A DNA stretch of 9,114 nt from Planctomycetota bacterium (lineage in GTDB: Bacteria; Planctomycetota; Phycisphaerae; WQYP01; JAJZKY01), in assembly GCA_021803885.1 (NCBI GenBank), contig JAJZKY010000149.1, positions 1 through 9,114 of the forward strand, given 5' to 3'. This document shows, one piece after another, positions 6,485 to 9,114 of the stretch. Made by a program: the position numbers and the translations under genes. Under the pieces are notes generated by a model. It was not told the origin of the DNA. It ran no database searches and saw nothing but the letters and a program-made list of their open reading frames with translations. Within the stretch, counting starts at the first letter, position 1, and the number at the start of each line of letters is the position of its first letter.

Positions 6485-7815
6485 CAGATTCCGATCGGCG
6501 GATCCGTCTGAGCCGCAGATCGGTTGATCGGCCGGCCGGGTGCCGATCGGCTGGCGTTGAGAATGGTCAGAGCCATCAGCACCGTCGCCCATAATGACAC
6601 TCCAATCGTCAGCATCCATCGGTGACCATTATGGCCGAAAATCTTGCCGATATCAGTAGTCAGGAACATCAAAACCGCGCCGGCAACCATGACAAAAAAT
6701 GCGATTTGCCGATTTTTCAGCGGTTGGAGCTTGTCGCAGAGGATCATGCCCATTGCAAATAGCGTCATGGCCAGCGACACATAGTGCGGGACCCACGTCC
6801 GCGGTGATGCCCAGAGCATATACGCCGCCACCGCTCCAATCTCCAGCAGGTAGCGCTTCTGGCCCAGCGGCCTGAGTTTAGCCCGGGCCCACCATAGCCC
6901 GATGAGCCCGATGATTACCAGGATCACCCGGATCAGATCGTCGCTTACATTCCGATGCAGATTGAAGATGTTCACATAATGCGGTTTGGCAATTCCGTGC
7001 GGATGTGAGTAAAAGGCCGGCACATGGCGCAGGAGACGCGATAGGAAACTGGGCACCGACTGGCCCACGTAATATTCCACACGACCGTGCGTTACGTACG
7101 GCACGATCATGATATTGAACCATTCCCTGAACCACGCCCAATTCTGGCTCCAGCCGAAAAAGAGCGTTGGAATCACAAACAACCCCAGAACCAGGCCCAA
7201 CCCGATCCCACCGACAATTTTCCACTGCCGCTTCCAGGCAAAATAGATCAGAAAAATAATCGGTGTAACCTTGATGCACACGGCCAAGCCGACCAAAATT
7301 CCGCCGATCCATCGAGCCCAACTTTTATCGATCATCCCCAGCGCAAGACCCGTGGCCAGGGGCGTGAGCATGAGCAGATTCGTCTGCCCCTCCTGCATAT
7401 CTCCCATCACCGGTGGCAACCAGATCAGCAGGATCAGTGTCAGGGCTACCATATCAAGCTCAACGCCCGCTTTTTTAACCGCCTTGAACAGGGCAAAAAA
7501 GATGATGCAGCAGAAAATCAGTTTGCAGCAGACCCATGCGAATTGTGCGTTGGCGGGCGAGAGCCACGTGAACGGGGCGAAAATAACCAGGGTCACGGGG
7601 GGCGTCGGGAACGAATCGCTGGTGTAGGCGATATGCTGGTGCAGAAACTCCGGCACCATCGTCATCCAGCGGTCAAAATCATTAACCTGTTTGGTACTGT
7701 GAGTCTGTTCCTTGTGGATGATGCGCATCCGCGCCTGCCATGCCGCAGAAAGCGTGATGACCAGCCCGATCAGCAGCACGACAAAAAAATAGGTTTTACC
7801 GGCCTGCCGACTCAT
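6484..7815 (-). CDS. GT87-type (DUF2029) polytopic membrane glycosyltransferase
   Basis: A 443-residue, very hydrophobic protein with about nine to eleven predicted membrane segments, the first at about 8-26. The pattern fits GT-C enzymes of family GT87, which use polyprenyl-phosphate sugars. An acidic VNDFDRWM (44-51) follows TM1, in the position of the GT-C catalytic aspartate. FPTPPVTLVIFAPFTWL (69-85) matches the family's YPP...FAP region. GQTNLLMLTPLATGLALG (143-160) and GLAVCIKVTPIIFLIYF (176-192) match the GQ-N and K-TP regions. GQSVPSFLSRLLR (251-263) matches the later conserved loop. Donor, acceptor and product are unknown; cell-envelope glycan or glycolipid mannosylation is only a family-based guess. 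The start at 7815 is secure at the 5' side because an in-frame TAA directly precedes the ATG, with GAGG four bases further up. It sits in the middle of a biosynthetic string with no other envelope-glycan gene. Confidence 0.82.
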   Translation of the reverse strand: MSRQAGKTYFFVVLLIGLVITLSAAWQARMRIIHKEQTHSTKQVNDFDRWMTMVPEFLHQHIAYTSDSFPTPPVTLVIFAPFTWLSPANAQFAWVCCKLIFCCIIFFALFKAVKKAGVELDMVALTLILLIWLPPVMGDMQEGQTNLLMLTPLATGLALGMIDKSWARWIGGILVGLAVCIKVTPIIFLIYFAWKRQWKIVGGIGLGLVLGLFVIPTLFFGWSQNWAWFREWFNIMIVPYVTHGRVEYYVGQSVPSFLSRLLRHVPAFYSHPHGIAKPHYVNIFNLHRNVSDDLIRVILVIIGLIGLWWARAKLRPLGQKRYLLEIGAVAAYMLWASPRTWVPHYVSLAMTLFAMGMILCDKLQPLKNRQIAFFVMVAGAVLMFLTTDIGKIFGHNGHRWMLTIGVSLWATVLMALTILNASRSAPGRPINRSAAQTDPPIGI

Positions 7816-7863
7816 TTAACCTCGCCATCCACATTTTTTATCCAGCCGATTTTGCCTGCGCAT
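7816..7863 (-). other. 15-codon mini-ORF bridging dapL and the glycosyltransferase gene
   Basis: An ATG overlaps the dapL stop as TGATG. It opens a 15-codon frame (MRRQNRLDKKCGWRG) whose TAA directly precedes the ATG of the downstream gene, in the same frame. The peptide is basic and resembles nothing I recognise. It may simply carry ribosomes from dapL to the next gene, or be the former N-terminus of the glycosyltransferase cut by a nonsense change. It may also be chance, given that the gap is only 47 nt. Confidence 0.3.
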
Positions 7864-9033
7864 CAAAGCGTTAACCTGCCGATACGTTCAACGGCTTCGG
7901 CGAGGCGGGCTTCATCTACTGTAAGGGCCATGCGCAGGTAGCCCTCTCCAGCAGGGCCGAATCCGCCACCCGGAACGGTCACGACATGCGCCTCTTCCAG
8001 CAGACGACCGCAAACCTCCATGGATTTTCTGCCCCCGGGCGTTTGGGCCCAGCAGAAGAATCCGGCCGTCGGCTTTGCCAGATTCCAACCCAGCTTTCTC
8101 AGCCCATCGCAGAGGACATCGCGCCGGCGACGATAAATTTCCATCTGCTTCTTCACGTCCGGATGGTCGTAGTGTGTCAGGGCGGCTGTGCCGGCAACTT
8201 GAATGGCATTGAACTGACCGCTGTCCATGTTCCCTTTCACCTGCGCCAGTGCCGCAATCACTGCCGCGTTACCCACCGCCCAGCCGAGACGCCAGCCCGT
8301 CATGTTGAAGCTTTTCGACAGTGAATGAAATTCCACGGCCACGTCCATGGCGCCAGGAACCTGCAGAATGCTCGGCGGCGGTTCTTCAAAATAAACTTCC
8401 CCGTACGCCAGATCGCTGGCAATGATCCACCCGTATCGGCGTGCCATGTCCACCGCGTGTTGATAAAAGCTCAGCGGGGCCGACGCGGCGGTCGGGTTGT
8501 TGGGATAGTTCAGCCACAACAGTTTCGTCTGGCGACGGATATCCTCGGGTATGGCATCCATATCCGGGAGAAAGTTATTTTTGCCCTCCAGCGGCATGAT
8601 ATAGACCCGGCCACCAGCGAATATGGCTCCGCTGTTGTACACGGGATAGCCGGGCTGCGGCACCAGTACCACATCGCCGGGATTGACCACCGCCAGGGGA
8701 ATATGACTTATTCCATCCTTTGATCCAATCGTTGTGAGAATCTGCGTATCGGCGTCGGCCGTTACACCAAAACGACGCTTCATAAATTCAGCGGCAGCTT
8801 TGCGGTAGGCAGGGACCCCCTCATCAAATGGATAGCGATGATTTTTCGGATCATAGATCGCCTTGGCCATCTCATCGATGATGAACTTATGCGTCGGCAG
8901 ATCCGGATCGCCGACGCCCAGATTGATCACATCTTTACCCGCCTGCATCAGGGCACGTTTTTTCTTGTCAATTTCGATAAACAGGTAGGGGGGGGAGCGC
9001 CTCAAGCCGCTGCGTTTTTTGAAAATTACTCAC
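7863..9033 (-). CDS. dapL: LL-diaminopimelate aminotransferase, 5' end frameshifted at a G8 tract
   Basis: DapL is a PLP enzyme converting tetrahydrodipicolinate directly to LL-diaminopimelate with glutamate, for lysine and peptidoglycan. From LPPYLFIEIDKKKR onward the frame is intact, with INLGVGDPDLPT, NHRYP, GSKDGISHIPLA, NYPNNPT, SDLAYGEV and the PLP-lysine motif SLSKSFNMTGWRLGW, ending at the TGA at 7863-7865. In that frame the only start is a TTG at 9005, giving 380 residues with an odd MRRSPP beginning. In the neighbouring frame, a GTG at 9033 with GGAG 11 nt upstream (9045-9048) encodes MSNFQKTQRLEALPP. That is the expected family N-terminus, running up to the 8-base homopolymer at 8988-8995. 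One base fewer there joins both parts into a protein of 389 residues, the family's usual length. An in-frame ATG at 9057 is a less likely start. As read, the gene is frameshifted unless slippage or the TTG rescues it. Confidence 0.9.
8988..8995 (-). repeat. Homopolymer run of eight (G on +, C on the coding strand) at the dapL frame break
   Basis: Eight identical bases encode the two prolines of the conserved LPPYLF segment. Seven would keep the GTG-initiated frame open through the whole enzyme, while eight throws it out of frame. Such runs are common sites of sequencing indels, of polymerase slippage in phase-variable genes, and of transcriptional slippage. The sequence alone cannot say which applies. 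Confidence 0.85.
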
Positions 9034-9114
9034 TTCGTAGAAAACTCCACAACACATCCAGCCGTAAGCATCAATGCCCGGCAGGCGATGCAGTGTAAGG
9101 AACTTTGTTTTTAC

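Noticed and set aside
6485..6619. 45-codon N-terminal extension of folK up to an ATG at 6619
   Set aside because: It overlaps the glycosyltransferase coding region and does not resemble HPPK. The TGATG at 6482-6486 gives a family-typical start.
7087..7941. Long + strand open frame (284 codons) opposite the glycosyltransferase gene
   Set aside because: Its product is rich in Q, H, N, D and P with no domain-like pattern, as expected when the complement of hydrophobic codons is read. The opposite strand holds a clear GT87-type protein.
8325..8723. + strand open frame of 132 codons opposite dapL
   Set aside because: No recognisable motif, and it lies entirely within strongly conserved DapL coding sequence on the other strand.
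9034..9114. Frame open from the window edge into the dapL N-terminus, considered as an upstream fused domain
   Set aside because: It spans only 27 codons with no recognisable similarity. The GTG at 9033 with GGAG upstream matches the normal DapL N-terminus, so this is more likely leader sequence.

Overview
The window is about 9.1 kb of bacterial chromosome with roughly 57% GC by eye. It is densely packed with housekeeping biosynthesis genes plus a membrane-signalling pair. I see no RNA genes, insertion sequences, CRISPR array or phage genes. A PVC-group bacterium, most likely a planctomycete (perhaps Phycisphaerae-like), is suggested by three things: an LL-diaminopimelate aminotransferase (DapL) route to lysine/peptidoglycan, a BatA-type N-terminal double-membrane-segment protein, and the style of the LeuC and LipA sequences. 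This is an inference from protein character, not a database result, and I hold it with moderate to low confidence.

Layout. The left half is read on the + strand: the 3' part of leuC (cut by the window edge), lipA, a 231-bp non-coding stretch with one candidate hairpin, a large dCACHE-HAMP-HisKA-HATPase sensor kinase, and a BatA-like membrane protein without a recognisable VWA domain. The right half is read on the - strand as a tight gene string: dapL, a GT87-type membrane glycosyltransferase, folK and panC. The two halves meet tail to tail at 5111/5112, where the TAG stop codons abut with no intergenic base.

How the genes work together. leuC (leucine), lipA (lipoate), folK (folate), panC (pantothenate/CoA) and dapL (lysine/peptidoglycan) are core anabolic functions. 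The - strand string looks translationally coupled throughout. dapL's stop overlaps an ATG (TGATG) that opens a 15-codon mini-ORF, whose TAA directly precedes the glycosyltransferase ATG. The glycosyltransferase stop overlaps the folK start (TGATG), and folK overlaps panC by 22 nt. The kinase and BatA-like gene form a possible envelope-sensing pair, and no response regulator is in view.

The most notable single observation is at the 5' end of dapL. The N-terminus expected for the family is encoded in a different frame from the rest of the gene, and the two frames meet at a run of eight G (eight C on the coding strand). Seven would restore an intact protein of 389 residues. This is either a homopolymer sequencing error, a true frameshift, or a slippage-prone on/off tract.
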